Source: UBA2767 sp964194535 (lineage in GTDB: Bacteria; Pseudomonadota; Alphaproteobacteria; Rhizobiales; Methyloligellaceae). From it: DNA of 20,317 nucleotides. Under the pieces are notes generated by a model. The model was not told the DNA's origin. It did not search any database and saw nothing but the letters and a program-made list of their open reading frames with translations. Below are positions 1 to 8,663 of the stretch, in pieces (position 1 is the first letter of the stretch; each line of letters starts with the position of its first letter). Location: NCBI GenBank assembly GCA_964194535.1, contig CAXMMX010000025.1, positions 1 to 20,317 of the forward strand. The letters are read 5' to 3'. The translations under genes and the position numbers were made by a program.

Positions 1-1
1 T

Positions 2-1213
2 GACGTGGACCGCATCCGCGCCGATTTCCCGATTCTTGCGCGCGAGATACACGGCAAGCCGCTGGTTTATCTCGACAATGGCGCCTCGGCGCAAAAACCG
101 AAGCCCGTGCTGGACACCATTCAGAACGCCTATTCCCACGAGTACGCGAATGTGCATCGTGGCCTGCACTATCTCTCCAACATAGCGACGGAGAATTACG
201 AAAAAGCGCGCTCTACCGTGCGGCAGTTCATTAACGCCGAATCCGACGACGAAATTATTTTCACCCGCAATGCGAGCGAGGCTATCAATCTGGCGGCTCA
301 AAGCTTCGGCGGGATGGTGATCGGCGAGGGCGATGAGATCGTCCTTACCATCATGGAGCATCACTCCAACATTGTGCCGTGGCATTTTCACCGGGAACGC
401 TCTGGAGCTGTTCTCAAATGGGCGCCTGTGACGGATGAAGGTGAATTCCTGATTGAGGAATTTGAAAAGCTGCTGACACCAAAAACAAAAATGGTGGCGG
501 TACCGCATATGTCCAATGTGCTGGGCACGGTCGTGCCGGTTAAGCAAGTCGTGAAGCTGGCCCATGAGTGGGGAATTCCCGTTCTCGTCGATGGCGCGCA
601 AGGCGCGGTTCATTTGCCAGTGGATGTGCAGGATCTTGACTGCGATTTTTACACATTCACCGGCCACAAGATATATGGCCCCACCGGCATCGGTGTGCTG
701 TATGCGAAGAAGAAGCATCTCGATGCCATGCCGCCCTATCAGGGCGGCGGCGAGATGATCGGCGCGGTGACAACCGATAATGTGACCTATGCCAAGCCGC
801 CGCACCGCTTCGAGGCCGGCACGCCTGCCATCGTTCAGGCTATCGGGCTGGGTGCAGCTCTCAATTACATGATGGATGTGGGGTTGGAGCGCATCAAGGC
901 ACATGAAGACGCCATCCTTGCCTATGCCAAGCAGTGCCTAGGAGAGATAAATTCTCTTCGCATGATCGGTACGGCGCCAGGCAAGGGCAGTATCATTTCA
1001 TTCGAAATGGAAGGGGCGCATGCCCATGACATCTCGACCGTCATCGACAGGTCCGGCATCGCGGTGCGCGCGGGCACCCATTGCGCGGAACCTCTGCTGG
1101 CCCGCTTTGGCGTAACGTCAACCTGCCGTGCATCATTTGCGATGTATAATACGATAGAAGAGGTGGACGCTTTGGCGGCTGCCCTCAAGAAGGCGCAAAA
1201 CTTTTTTGCGTGA
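2..1213 (+). CDS. sufS: Cysteine desulfurase SufS (5' end outside window)
   Basis: PLP-dependent group II cysteine desulfurase. It takes sulfur from L-cysteine as a persulfide for Fe-S cluster assembly by the cytosolic SUF machinery. Numbering from the GTG at position 5, visible landmarks are the PLP-stacking region EHHSNIVPWH (118-127), the cofactor aspartate in DGAQG (196-200), the Schiff-base lysine in TGHKIYGPTG (K222), and the active-site cysteine in RAGTHCAEPLL (C360). The reading frame is open to the window edge and the codon before the GTG is Asp. Family members commonly begin a few residues earlier with a D-V-(D/E)-RIRADFPIL segment, so the GTG is probably an internal valine and the true start lies upstream; about 402 of roughly 405-415 residues are present. 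The stop abuts sufT, consistent with one operon, with sufB/C/D expected upstream outside the window. Confidence 0.96.
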   Translation, partial: DVDRIRADFPILAREIHGKPLVYLDNGASAQKPKPVLDTIQNAYSHEYANVHRGLHYLSNIATENYEKARSTVRQFINAESDDEIIFTRNASEAINLAAQSFGGMVIGEGDEIVLTIMEHHSNIVPWHFHRERSGAVLKWAPVTDEGEFLIEEFEKLLTPKTKMVAVPHMSNVLGTVVPVKQVVKLAHEWGIPVLVDGAQGAVHLPVDVQDLDCDFYTFTGHKIYGPTGIGVLYAKKKHLDAMPPYQGGGEMIGAVTTDNVTYAKPPHRFEAGTPAIVQAIGLGAALNYMMDVGLERIKAHEDAILAYAKQCLGEINSLRMIGTAPGKGSIISFEMEGAHAHDISTVIDRSGIAVRAGTHCAEPLLARFGVTSTCRASFAMYNTIEEVDALAAALKKAQNFFA

Positions 1214-1219
1214 GTGATT

Positions 1220-1654
1220 ATGACCGAAGAGCCGAAAATTTCAGATTTTATCAAAGACAAGCCCTCCTTGCCGGAGGCTTGCGCAGAGACCGTGATTGCG
1301 GCCAAGGAGGCCGTTCCGGGAGTGGAAAGCGCGCTCAGCGAGGAAGAGATTGAGCGGCTGACCAATGATCTGATCGCGGCGATAAAGACCGTGTACGATC
1401 CGGAAATCCCGGTCGACATTTATGAGCTGGGGCTGATCTACAAAATAGACGTGGATGACGACCGCAACGTCGCCATTGAAATGACTCTCACCGCGCCAGG
1501 CTGTCCGGTCGCCGGAGATATGCCCATCTGGGTACAGAACGCCGCTATGACGGTTGCAGGGGTGTCGGATGTTAAGGTGGATCTGGTGTTTGATCCTCCG
1601 TGGGGGCCGAGCCGGATGTCCGAAGAGGCCCAGGTTGCCCTCAATATGTTCTAG
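1220..1654 (+). CDS. sufT: SUF system Fe-S assembly protein SufT (MIP18/DUF59 family)
   Basis: A 144-residue protein of the MIP18 (DUF59) family, an accessory factor in Fe-S cluster assembly or delivery, usually encoded in alphaproteobacterial suf operons. An N-terminal extension of about 45 acidic, variable residues precedes the conserved domain. This starts near DPEIPVDIYELGLIY (60-74), carries the invariant cysteine in TAPGCP (C95), and ends with the family tail DPPWGPSRMSEEAQ. The frame also offers a GTG at 1214, directly after the sufS stop; I chose the ATG at 1220, but neither has a clear ribosome-binding site, so translational coupling to sufS is likely. Its biochemical role is less settled than that of SufS or SufBCD. 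Confidence 0.93.
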   Translation: MTEEPKISDFIKDKPSLPEACAETVIAAKEAVPGVESALSEEEIERLTNDLIAAIKTVYDPEIPVDIYELGLIYKIDVDDDRNVAIEMTLTAPGCPVAGDMPIWVQNAAMTVAGVSDVKVDLVFDPPWGPSRMSEEAQVALNMF

Positions 1655-1704
1655 TTTGACTTCTGTGACTTGACGTTAAGCCAAGGCAGTGCCATTTGAG
1701 TCCT

Positions 1705-2109
1705 ATGGATATGACATTGAACAAACCCAAAATCCTGTCGATTACCGATGCGGCTGCTGATCGCATCAAGCAGTATATTTCCGGCTCGGAAAAGCCGGTT
1801 ACGGGCGTGCGCGTAGGCGTCAAGAATGCAGGCTGTGTCGGCATGGAATACACCATGGATTTTGTCGAAAGCGCTGATCCGGCAGACGATATGGTCGAGG
1901 AAAAAGGCGCAAAGCTTTTCATCGATCCCAAGGCGATTTTGTTCCTGCTCGGTGCAACGATGGACTACCGGGTAGACAAATTGTCTTCAGGCTTCGTGTT
2001 CGACAATCCCAATCAGACCGACGCTTGCGGGTGTGGTGAATCGGTTGCCATTACGCCGGCCAGCCAGGCCCAGCTCGAAGCCTTTGATAAGCCCATCCGG
2101 GTTTTATAA
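1705..2109 (+). CDS. sufA: A-type Fe-S carrier SufA (HesB/IscA family)
   Basis: A-type scaffold/carrier protein that receives Fe-S clusters from SufBCD and passes them to apo-proteins. From the ATG at 1705 it has 134 residues. The three family cysteines are present: one in KNAGCVGMEY (C44) and two in the C-terminal DACGCGES motif (C108, C110). The length is slightly above the usual 107-125 residues because of a short C-terminal tail. A TTG at 1696, nine bases after an AAGG, and an ATG at 1711 are alternative starts; 1705 is preferred but not proven. It lies 50 bases after sufT on the same strand and closes the suf operon. The product could equally be labelled IscA/ErpA; the neighbours favour SufA. 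Confidence 0.93.
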   Translation: MDMTLNKPKILSITDAAADRIKQYISGSEKPVTGVRVGVKNAGCVGMEYTMDFVESADPADDMVEEKGAKLFIDPKAILFLLGATMDYRVDKLSSGFVFDNPNQTDACGCGESVAITPASQAQLEAFDKPIRVL

Positions 2110-2145
2110 GTCATTCCCACCAGGCATTAGGCGGGTCTTTGCACA

Positions 2146-2481
2146 ATGTCCGTCAGCGAAGAATACAAGGCTTTTTTAGAAGAACTGTTTGTCGGGTTCG
2201 CTCCGGTTACCATACGCAACATGTTCGGCGGTGGCGGCGTCTACCATGAGGGCGTGATGTTTGCGCTTGTCGCCAGCGACACGCTCTATCTCAAGGTGGA
2301 CGAAACCAACCAGAGTGATTTCGAGGCTGAGGACATGAAACCCTTCACCTACACGGGCAAGGACAAACCGGTAGCCATGTCATATTGGGAGTTGCCGGAA
2401 GCTCTTTATGACGACCCTGACAGCTTCGCTGAATGGGCGGGAAAAGCGTTCGAAGTGGCGCTCAAAGCCAAACGGAAATAG
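2146..2481 (+). CDS. TfoX/Sxy N-terminal domain protein
   Basis: A 111-residue protein consisting only of the TfoX N-terminal domain. The typical pattern is visible: a helical start (EEYKAFLEELFVGF), RNMFGGGGVYHEGVMFALV, TLYLKVD, the aromatic PFTYTGKDKPVAMSYWELPE, and a C-terminal helix ending in lysines. In gammaproteobacteria TfoX/Sxy co-activates competence genes with CRP, but alphaproteobacterial single-domain members are largely uncharacterised and competence should not be assumed. The gene starts 36 bases after sufA on the same strand and may be co-transcribed. No terminator hairpin is visible in the 35 bases separating it from the convergent diguanylate cyclase. Confidence 0.87.
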   Translation: MSVSEEYKAFLEELFVGFAPVTIRNMFGGGGVYHEGVMFALVASDTLYLKVDETNQSDFEAEDMKPFTYTGKDKPVAMSYWELPEALYDDPDSFAEWAGKAFEVALKAKRK

Positions 2482-2516
2482 GGGGTTAGAGGGGTTAAGT
2501 TTAATTGTGGAGGTGA

Positions 2517-3614
2517 TCAGGCAGCGCTGATCTGGGCTTGCGTGTCTGGCAAGTCGGTTTCCGATTTCACATTATTGCGCCCGGAATTCTTGGCCGCATA
2601 AAGGCAAACATCGGCACGCTCAATCAATTCAGTAATGCTTTCCCCGATGCGATAGCAGGAAATGCCGATCGACAGCGTCACGTGACCAAGGCTTGCACTG
2701 GTGGACTTCTTCACCAGTTCCTTGGTCTTGACTGCGACCCTGATTTGTTCAGCCACCGTAATAGCGGCGGCCAGCTTGGTCTTCGGCAAAATGATGACAA
2801 ATTCCTCTCCGCCATAGCGCGCCACGCAGTCACGTCCCTTAACATTGGTTTTCATTGTATGGGCTACGATCCGGATGACCTGATCGCCGGTCTGGTGCCC
2901 GTGGGTATCGTTGAAAGACTTGAAGCGGTCGATGTCGATCATCAGCAGGCACAACGGGTCGCCTGACTCTTCGGCTTCGGATATTTCCTCTATAATCGTC
3001 TGATCGAAGCGTTTGCGGTTCGTGAGGCCGGTCAACTCGTCGGTGTAGGATTCAACACGGGTCAGCTCAAGGTTCATCTGCAATTCGTCGATTTGTGATT
3101 TTGAATCCGCCAGCCGTTTTTCGAGAACCTTGTTGTACTCGGCCATGTCATTTGTTGTTTCGAACAATTCGCCGAGGACGCTCTTGAGTTTCTGGGGCGA
3201 GTCGATGCCGCTCAGTTTGGCATTCATGCCCCTGAGTGATTCGCCATAGCTGCCAGTGCGTTCGCTGGCCGCCTCGATCGCCGCCATGATGTCGTTCATC
3301 TGTTGACTGACTTTCGAGCCGACTTCTTCCACCTGTTCCAGGACATCTGTGCTGGAGAGATATTTCTGGTAAATCCGTTCAGCCGCTTCATCAGTCAGGC
3401 AGGAATCTGTTTCCAGCGCATCGCGAAAATCTTTGCAAAGTTCCTTGTTGGTTGCGGAGGAAAACGCGAAAAGCAGTTCATAGTTCTGCGGTGAAGCGGG
3501 TTTGCGGAGTTGTTTCAGGAGTGAGATTGCCCGCTCGCCGTGAGCCATCGTGCGTGCGAAATCCTCTCTACCGGACACAGAGGGATTGGTCACAGTACTG
3601 GATGGCGTACTCAC
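2517..3614 (-). CDS. Diguanylate cyclase (GGDEF domain), soluble
   Basis: Makes cyclic di-GMP from two GTP. The 365-residue protein has no signal peptide or membrane segment. Residues 1-130 form a helical region found in other alphaproteobacterial GGDEF proteins (RAISLLKQLRKPASPQNYELLF...); 155-190 looks like a coiled-coil linker. The GGDEF domain starts at DELTGLTNRKRFD (192-204), with the metal/substrate region MIDIDRFKSFNDTHGH (225-240) and an intact GGEEF active site (268-272), so it should be catalytically active. The inhibitory I-site RxxD upstream of GGEEF reads KGRD (259-262), lacking the arginine. The start is GTG with AGGGGA eight bases upstream. It resembles the DgcB type, but I would not assign that name from sequence alone. 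It lies 135 bases upstream of the convergently irrelevant helicase tail, on the same strand. Confidence 0.93.
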   Translation of the reverse strand: MSTPSSTVTNPSVSGREDFARTMAHGERAISLLKQLRKPASPQNYELLFAFSSATNKELCKDFRDALETDSCLTDEAAERIYQKYLSSTDVLEQVEEVGSKVSQQMNDIMAAIEAASERTGSYGESLRGMNAKLSGIDSPQKLKSVLGELFETTNDMAEYNKVLEKRLADSKSQIDELQMNLELTRVESYTDELTGLTNRKRFDQTIIEEISEAEESGDPLCLLMIDIDRFKSFNDTHGHQTGDQVIRIVAHTMKTNVKGRDCVARYGGEEFVIILPKTKLAAAITVAEQIRVAVKTKELVKKSTSASLGHVTLSIGISCYRIGESITELIERADVCLYAAKNSGRNNVKSETDLPDTQAQISAA

Positions 3615-3680
3615 GTTTAGTATCCCCTGTATTCTCAGAGTTATATTTCTGCCTCAGTCGAGCGCCATTATCCCCAACCA

Positions 3681-3694
3681 AGTGATTAGTCACT
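3681..3694. repeat. Small inverted repeat between rhlE-like and GGDEF genes
   Basis: A perfect 5-bp inverted repeat around a TTAG centre (AGTGATTAGTCACT) lies about 70 bases upstream of the diguanylate cyclase start, in the 135-base gap between two minus-strand genes. It is the right size for a regulator half-site pair, but it is a single short copy and may be chance. Confidence 0.25.
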
Positions 3695-3749
3695 CGAAAT
3701 GTGCAGCAGGGGTGTTAATAGGCTGTAAAAAGAAGGGAAATTTTAAATT

Positions 3750-5123
3750 TTATGACTTGGAAGGGCGTTTCAGGAAATCTGGCACGTGATCGCCCAATCC
3801 GACCGTCTTACCGCCCTTGATTGCCTCGCGTGGGTCACTCTTTCGTCGAGGCCCGGACTTCTTCTCTTGCGGCTTTTCTTTTTCGGTCTTCTTGGTTGAA
3901 GCAGATTTGCGATCACCCGGTCCCGATGGGCGTGACCGGCCACGTCTGCGCGAGCCTCCAACACCACGTCGGCGCGATTCACGTTCGCCCGCCCCGGGGG
4001 GTGGGGGGTCGCCCAACCAGTCGATATCCTTACGTACAAGTTTCTGAATTGCGGTCATGGCCCGCATATCATGAGATGTCACCAGGGTAACGGCAAAACC
4101 CTTGTGCCCGGCGCGTCCGGTACGGCCGATACGGTGCACATAGTCTTCTGGATGAACCGGCACATCATAGTTGAAGATATGGCTGACCTCGGGAATATCC
4201 AGGCCGCGCGCGGCCACGTCGCTCGCCGCCAGATAAGTGACTTCACCGTTGCGGAAAGCGTCGAGCGTCGCCGTGCGCTGATGCTGGTTGAGATCGCCGT
4301 GAAGGGCTTCAGCGTTAAGACCGTGCTTAACGAGGGAGCGGTGGAGGATGGTGACATCACGTTTGCGGTTGCAGAACACGATAGCGTTCTTCACATTCTG
4401 GTCCGCCATGATCTTGCGCAGTGCGGCGCGCTTTTCCTTCGGATCGCTTGGCGTGTAGCACAGAACCTGCTTAATCGCGTCCACCGTCGTGCTGGGGGGC
4501 GAGGCTTCGATGCGCTCAGGATTTTGCAGAAAATTATCCGCGAGCCGTTTGATTTCCGGTGGCATGGTGGCAGAGAAAAACAATGTTTGGCGGCGCGGAG
4601 GGATGAGCTTGGAAATACGCTCCATGTCGGGGATGAAGCCCATGTCCAGCATCCGGTCGGCTTCGTCGATGACGAAAATCTCGACGCCCGTGAGCAACAA
4701 TTTCCCGCGACCGAAATGATCGAGCAGCCGGCCCGGCGTTGCAATCAATACATCGGCGCCGCGGTCAAGTTTGCGGTTCTGTTCGTCGAACGAAACGCCG
4801 CCAATCAGCAGCGCGACATTGAGCTTGTGCATGGCGCCAAGCGCTTCGAACTCTTTCACCACTTGTGCAGCCAACTCCCGGGTTGGTTCGAGAATAAGCG
4901 AGCGGGGCATGCGCGCCCGCGCCCGCCCGCGTTCAAGCCGCGTCAGCATGGGCAGTACGAAAGATGCGGTCTTGCCCGTGCCCGTTTGCGCAATGCCAAG
5001 AACATCGCGCCCTTCCAGTGCGACGGGAATGGCCTGGGCCTGGATCGGGGTCGGGGTTTCGTAACCCGCCTGCGTTACAGCGGCAAGAACCTTGTCGCTG
5101 AGTCCGAGATCCTGGAATTTCAT
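3750..5123 (-). CDS. rhlE: DEAD-box ATP-dependent RNA helicase, RhlE type
   Basis: A 457-residue RNA helicase that unwinds short RNA duplexes, with family roles in ribosome assembly, RNA decay and cold adaptation. All core motifs are visible: Q-motif (ETPTPIQAQAIP, 22-33), Walker A AQTGTGKT (45-52), PTRELA (80-85), TPGR (129-132), DEAD (153-156), SAT (184-186), SDVAARGLD (301-309) and HRIGRTGRAG (330-339). The extension after about 370 is low-complexity and strongly basic (SRRRGRSRPS, KKTEKEKPQEKKSGPRRK), typical of RhlE-like proteins and probably RNA-binding. The start is ATG at 5123 with only a weak upstream Shine-Dalgarno. It is transcribed divergently from the methyltransferase gene. The rhlE symbol is by family resemblance; alphaproteobacteria often have several paralogues. 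Confidence 0.93.
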   Translation of the reverse strand: MKFQDLGLSDKVLAAVTQAGYETPTPIQAQAIPVALEGRDVLGIAQTGTGKTASFVLPMLTRLERGRARARMPRSLILEPTRELAAQVVKEFEALGAMHKLNVALLIGGVSFDEQNRKLDRGADVLIATPGRLLDHFGRGKLLLTGVEIFVIDEADRMLDMGFIPDMERISKLIPPRRQTLFFSATMPPEIKRLADNFLQNPERIEASPPSTTVDAIKQVLCYTPSDPKEKRAALRKIMADQNVKNAIVFCNRKRDVTILHRSLVKHGLNAEALHGDLNQHQRTATLDAFRNGEVTYLAASDVAARGLDIPEVSHIFNYDVPVHPEDYVHRIGRTGRAGHKGFAVTLVTSHDMRAMTAIQKLVRKDIDWLGDPPPPGAGERESRRRGVGGSRRRGRSRPSGPGDRKSASTKKTEKEKPQEKKSGPRRKSDPREAIKGGKTVGLGDHVPDFLKRPSKS

Positions 5124-5219
5124 TTATGTGCGCCGTTCTTGCGGTCGCGATGACTTATCTTGAACCACACTTGGTTTTTAATCACATATTGTTCGTTTGT
5201 GGGGCTATGACAGTCGAAT

Positions 5220-5231
5220 CGACATATGTCG
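5220..5231. promoter_or_regulatory. 12-bp perfect palindrome in the helicase/methyltransferase divergent gap
   Basis: CGACATATGTCG is a perfect 12-bp palindrome in the 249-base divergent gap, about 100 bases upstream of the helicase start and 140 upstream of the methyltransferase start. The position suits an operator for one or both genes. No regulator is identified and no second copy is seen in the gap. Confidence 0.3.
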
Positions 5232-5372
5232 TTGTGTGCCGCGCGGCAGCATAGGGGGCGTGGCCAGATTGTCAAATGACGACTGGTGTTCTTTCAAATG
5301 ATGATCAACAGTTCAATAAGTTGCGCTATAGCTGGCATCGTGTGGAAATCCGGTCTCTGAGAGCCTGAAGCC

Positions 5373-5843
5373 ATGAGCGAAAATCATGCCAATGTACTGG
5401 TGCGCCCTCCGAATCTGTATCTGGGAGGGTTCGTAGCCGGTTGCCTGTTTGAACTCTTGCTGCCGCTGGGGCCGGGGCTCGCGGGCGGGACGTTGAGACC
5501 AATCATTATCGGGCTCGGTCTTGCCGCAATTGGCGCAACTTTTGTCTGGAAAGCGTTCCGGCAGTTTGCCGATGCCGGAACGACCATTCCGGTGGATGAA
5601 CCAACCGATGCACTGGTGATCCATGGGCTCTATAGCTGGTCACGCAATCCCATCTATATGGGTCTGAATGTCATCTATGTGGGGCTGTCGATTGCACTGA
5701 CCTCGGGGTGGGCGTTGCTTGCCCTGCCTGTCCTGCTGGTTGTTATGAAAAGGGGCGTAATCGAACCTGAGGAATCCTATCTCGAAGAAGAATTCGGGGC
5801 GCAATATCGCGAATATAAGGACAAGGTGCCGCTCTGGCTTTGA
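5373..5843 (+). CDS. Isoprenylcysteine carboxyl methyltransferase / PEMT-like integral membrane protein
   Basis: A 156-residue protein with about four hydrophobic segments (near 15-33, 42-60, 97-112 and 112-126), matching small bacterial members of the ICMT/phospholipid methyltransferase superfamily. The SAM-binding signature of the C-terminal half is visible: HGLYSWSRNPIYMG (84-97), then acidic EPEESYLEEEFGAQYREYKDKVPLWL with the conserved glutamates and terminal aromatic. It probably transfers a methyl group from SAM to a membrane-associated or small hydrophobic acceptor; the substrate cannot be read from sequence, and bacterial members do not methylate prenylated proteins as eukaryotic ICMT does. 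The start is ATG at 5373. About 210 bases without a credible gene follow before the YCII gene. Confidence 0.88.
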   Translation: MSENHANVLVRPPNLYLGGFVAGCLFELLLPLGPGLAGGTLRPIIIGLGLAAIGATFVWKAFRQFADAGTTIPVDEPTDALVIHGLYSWSRNPIYMGLNVIYVGLSIALTSGWALLALPVLLVVMKRGVIEPEESYLEEEFGAQYREYKDKVPLWL

Positions 5844-6055
5844 GCGCATTGTTGGAAATTTGAAGGAACGTGTCGTGACAAGGGCTGTGTTCGTACCCGG
5901 TCCGATGCGCCTGAACACACCGAGTCGCGTACAGCGCTGATCGGGATGGCGAACAATCAAGGGGTCGATACGGTGATAGAGGCCGTGCCGCCAGCGGACC
6001 TGAATGGGAAATGTTGGCTCTTGCATATGGAAATTGAGAAAAAGGAAGAAATCTC

Positions 6056-6367
6056 ATGCCGAACTATATCATTGCCTATCACGGCGGGAATAAGCCTGAG
6101 AGCCCCGAGGAGGGAGCCAAACATATGGCGAAATGGAAAGCCTGGGTCGAGGGCCTTGGCGATGCCGCGGTCAACCCCGGCACTCCGCTGGGAAAGTCCA
6201 AAACAGTAAGCTCTTCCGGTGTATCGGACGATGGCGGGCCCGATCCCATGTCAGGGTTTTCTATCGTGAAAGCCGACAGCATGGATGCGGCTCTTGAGAT
6301 GGCTAAGGCATGCCCGTTCCTTGAAACCGGCGGCACACTTGAAGTCGCGGAAGTGATGGAAATGTAG
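6056..6367 (+). CDS. YCII-related (DGPF-type) domain protein
   Basis: A 103-residue dimeric alpha+beta-barrel (YCII-like) protein. It begins MPNYIIAYHGG and shows the conserved mid-region GFSIVKADSMDAALEMAKACPFLETGGTLEVAEVMEM split as strand-helix-strand. The ATG has a good Shine-Dalgarno (AAGGAAG at 6042-6048). Family members are often called PhnB/DGPF or 'YciI family'; their enzymatic role is mostly unknown, some being linked to ECF sigma-factor loci. No such sigma factor is visible here. The preceding 212 bases (5844-6055) hold no supported feature. It converges on parE, 46 bases from its stop. Confidence 0.85.
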   Translation: MPNYIIAYHGGNKPESPEEGAKHMAKWKAWVEGLGDAAVNPGTPLGKSKTVSSSGVSDDGGPDPMSGFSIVKADSMDAALEMAKACPFLETGGTLEVAEVMEM

Positions 6368-6413
6368 TCATCAGCATTTTGACCCAGACAATCCAGGCGC
6401 CGCAGTTACCACT

Positions 6414-8462
6414 TTAAATATCCAGATCCTTGGCGAACTCGGCGTTCTCCTGGATGAACTTGAAGCGCGCTTCCGCCTTGTTGCCCATCAGCTGCTGCAC
6501 CGCGTTCGACGTGCCGTCACGGTCCTCCTCGGCGATCTCGATCCGCAACAGGGTCCGCTTCGCCGGGTCCATGGCAGTTTCTTTAAGTTGTTTGGGAAGC
6601 ATTTCTCCTAAGCCTTTGAAACGGCTTACTTCCACCTTGCCGCGACCGGTGAACTCTGTTTCCAGCAATTGATCCTTGTGGGCATCGTCGCGGGCGTAGA
6701 GCGTCTTGGCGCCCTGCGCCAGCTTGTAGAGCGGCGGCACGCCCAGATAGAGGTGGCCATTGTCGATGAGTTCGGGCATTTCGCGGTAAAAGAAGGTTAT
6801 GAGCAGCGAAGCGATATGCGCGCCGTCCACGTCGGCGTCGGTCATGACGATGACCTTCTCGTAGCGCAGATCGGCGTCGCTATAGGTGGCCCCCGTGCCG
6901 CAGCCCAAGGCAAGCGTCAGGTCATTGAGAAGCTGGTTATCGGCTTTTTTCGCCGATGTTGCATTAGCGACATTGAGGATTTTTCCGCGCAGGGGAAGGA
7001 CGGCCTGTGTCGCGCGGTTGCGCGCCTGCTTGGCCGAGCCGCCGGCGCTATCGCCCTCGACGATAAAGATTTCCGTCCCCTCCGCCGCGCTGTTGGAGCA
7101 GTCGGCAAGCTTGCCGGGCAGGCGCAGCTTGCGCGTGGCGGTCTTGCGGTTGACCTCGCGCTCGCGCTTGCGCCGGGTGCGTTCCTCGGCGCGATCGATC
7201 ACCCATTCAAGCAGCTTGTTGGCCTGGTTCGGCCTGGCGGTGAGCCAATGTTCAAAGGCATCGCGCACGGCCGTTTCAACTATGCGGATCGCTTGCGTGG
7301 TCGCCAGTCTGTCCTTTGTCTGCCCCTGGAATTCCGGCTCGCGGATGAACACCGACAGCATGGCTGCGGACGTGCCCAGCACGTCGTCGGCTGTGATTTG
7401 CGCCGCTTTTTTGTTGCCTGACAGCTCGCCATAGTTGCGCAGGCCCTTGGTCAGCGCCGCGCGCAGGCCCGATTCGTGCGTGCCGCCTTCGGGTGTCGGC
7501 ACCGTGTTGCAGTAGGAGTTGAGAAACCCGTCCGCGCTGCCAATCCAGCTCACGGCCCACTCGACCGAGCCGTGGCCGCCTTTATTCTGCGTCTTGCCGG
7601 CGAACACCTCGTCGGTGACGCAAGTCTGTCCCTCGATGCGCAGCTTGAGAAATTCCTTCAGGCCTCCGGGGAAATGGAAAACCGCCTGGGTTGGCGTTTC
7701 GTCCTTATCCTCGATCAGTTCTTGCGCGCACGACCAGCGGATTTCGACACCGCCGAACAGATAGGCTTTCGAGCGCGCCATGCTGAACAGCGTTGCCGGC
7801 CTGAAGGCGGTGCGGGCTCCGAAAATTTGCTCGTCCGGCAGGAAGCGCACCCTGGTGCCGCGCCGGTTCTTGATCTCGCCCAGCTGTTCTAGGGGGCCAT
7901 CGGGCACACCGCGTGAAAAGGTCTGCCGGTAAAGTTGCTGCCCGCGCGCCACTTCCACTTCCAATGTTTGCGACAGCCCGTTCACCACCGAGATGCCGAC
8001 GCCGTGCAGGCCGCCGGAGGTGTCGTAAACCTTGGAGTTGAATTTGCCGCCCGCGTGGAGCGTCGTCATGATGACCTCGAGGGCGGACTTGTTCTTGAAT
8101 TTGGGGTGCGGGTCGACCGGAATGCCGCGGCCATTGTCGTTGACCGTCAGCCAGCCGTCTTTATCGAGGTTGACGTCTATCCAGTCGGCGTGACCCGCCA
8201 CCGCCTCGTCCATGGAATTGTCGATTGTCTCGGCGAACAGATGGTGCAGGGCTTTTTCATCCGTGCCGCCGATATACATGGCCGGGCGCCGGCGTACCGG
8301 CTCCAGCCCCTCAAGCACCTCGATGTCGGCGGCGGTGTATCCGGCTTCGCCCTTGGACGGTTTGCCTGTGGCTTTCGATTTCGCGCGGGAGGGCTTGGGC
8401 TTGATTGGCTCCGCCTCAAGCTCCTTTTCCAGCTTTGCAAACAAATCGCGCGATGCAGCCAT
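6414..8462 (-). CDS. parE: DNA topoisomerase IV subunit B (ParE)
   Basis: The ATPase subunit of topoisomerase IV, which with ParC decatenates replicated chromosomes. With the ATG at 8462 it has 682 residues, the usual ParE size and shorter than gram-negative GyrB. GHKL ATPase: ETIDNSMDEA (78-87, catalytic Glu and Mg-binding Asn), DNGRGIPVD (109-117), GLHGVGISVVN (151-161); transducer QTK at 381-383. TOPRIM: EGDSAGGSA (469-477), PLRGKILNV (490-498), TDADVDGAH (541-549). The C-terminus RFKGLGEM...QENAEFAKDLDI is typical of alphaproteobacterial ParE. The first 45 residues are a lysine-rich, variable lead-in. The frame is open upstream to 8699, but that part translates a palindromic repeat; the 8462 ATG has an AAGGGA Shine-Dalgarno five or so bases upstream and begins the conserved sequence. 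GyrB is the main alternative and fits less well. Confidence 0.95.
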   Translation of the reverse strand: MAASRDLFAKLEKELEAEPIKPKPSRAKSKATGKPSKGEAGYTAADIEVLEGLEPVRRRPAMYIGGTDEKALHHLFAETIDNSMDEAVAGHADWIDVNLDKDGWLTVNDNGRGIPVDPHPKFKNKSALEVIMTTLHAGGKFNSKVYDTSGGLHGVGISVVNGLSQTLEVEVARGQQLYRQTFSRGVPDGPLEQLGEIKNRRGTRVRFLPDEQIFGARTAFRPATLFSMARSKAYLFGGVEIRWSCAQELIEDKDETPTQAVFHFPGGLKEFLKLRIEGQTCVTDEVFAGKTQNKGGHGSVEWAVSWIGSADGFLNSYCNTVPTPEGGTHESGLRAALTKGLRNYGELSGNKKAAQITADDVLGTSAAMLSVFIREPEFQGQTKDRLATTQAIRIVETAVRDAFEHWLTARPNQANKLLEWVIDRAEERTRRKREREVNRKTATRKLRLPGKLADCSNSAAEGTEIFIVEGDSAGGSAKQARNRATQAVLPLRGKILNVANATSAKKADNQLLNDLTLALGCGTGATYSDADLRYEKVIVMTDADVDGAHIASLLITFFYREMPELIDNGHLYLGVPPLYKLAQGAKTLYARDDAHKDQLLETEFTGRGKVEVSRFKGLGEMLPKQLKETAMDPAKRTLLRIEIAEEDRDGTSNAVQQLMGNKAEARFKFIQENAEFAKDLDI

Positions 8463-8663
8463 GTATCCCTTAATCCTGCAATTCCAATGCGAATCTCTTG
8501 TGTCAGTGTAGCCCGGTTCGTGCCATGCGCATGTGTGTTTTTCAAGGAGGGGGCCATTTTTACCTGCGCTACCGATTCGCGACTTGAGCGCGAAGAGGCT
8601 CGGCACAAGTACAGATGCGAAACCCTTGCGAAAGCGCAGGTCCATTGTGAGCTTGTTGCATGG

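Noticed and set aside
4071..5153. 360-codon plus-strand open frame opposite the helicase
   Set aside because: It is antisense to all the DEAD-box motifs, has no recognisable domain and reflects high-GC codon structure of the real gene.
5946..6209. 87-codon plus-strand frame ahead of the YCII gene
   Set aside because: It overlaps the YCII gene out of frame and has no Shine-Dalgarno or protein-like character; the 6056 frame is clearly the real one.
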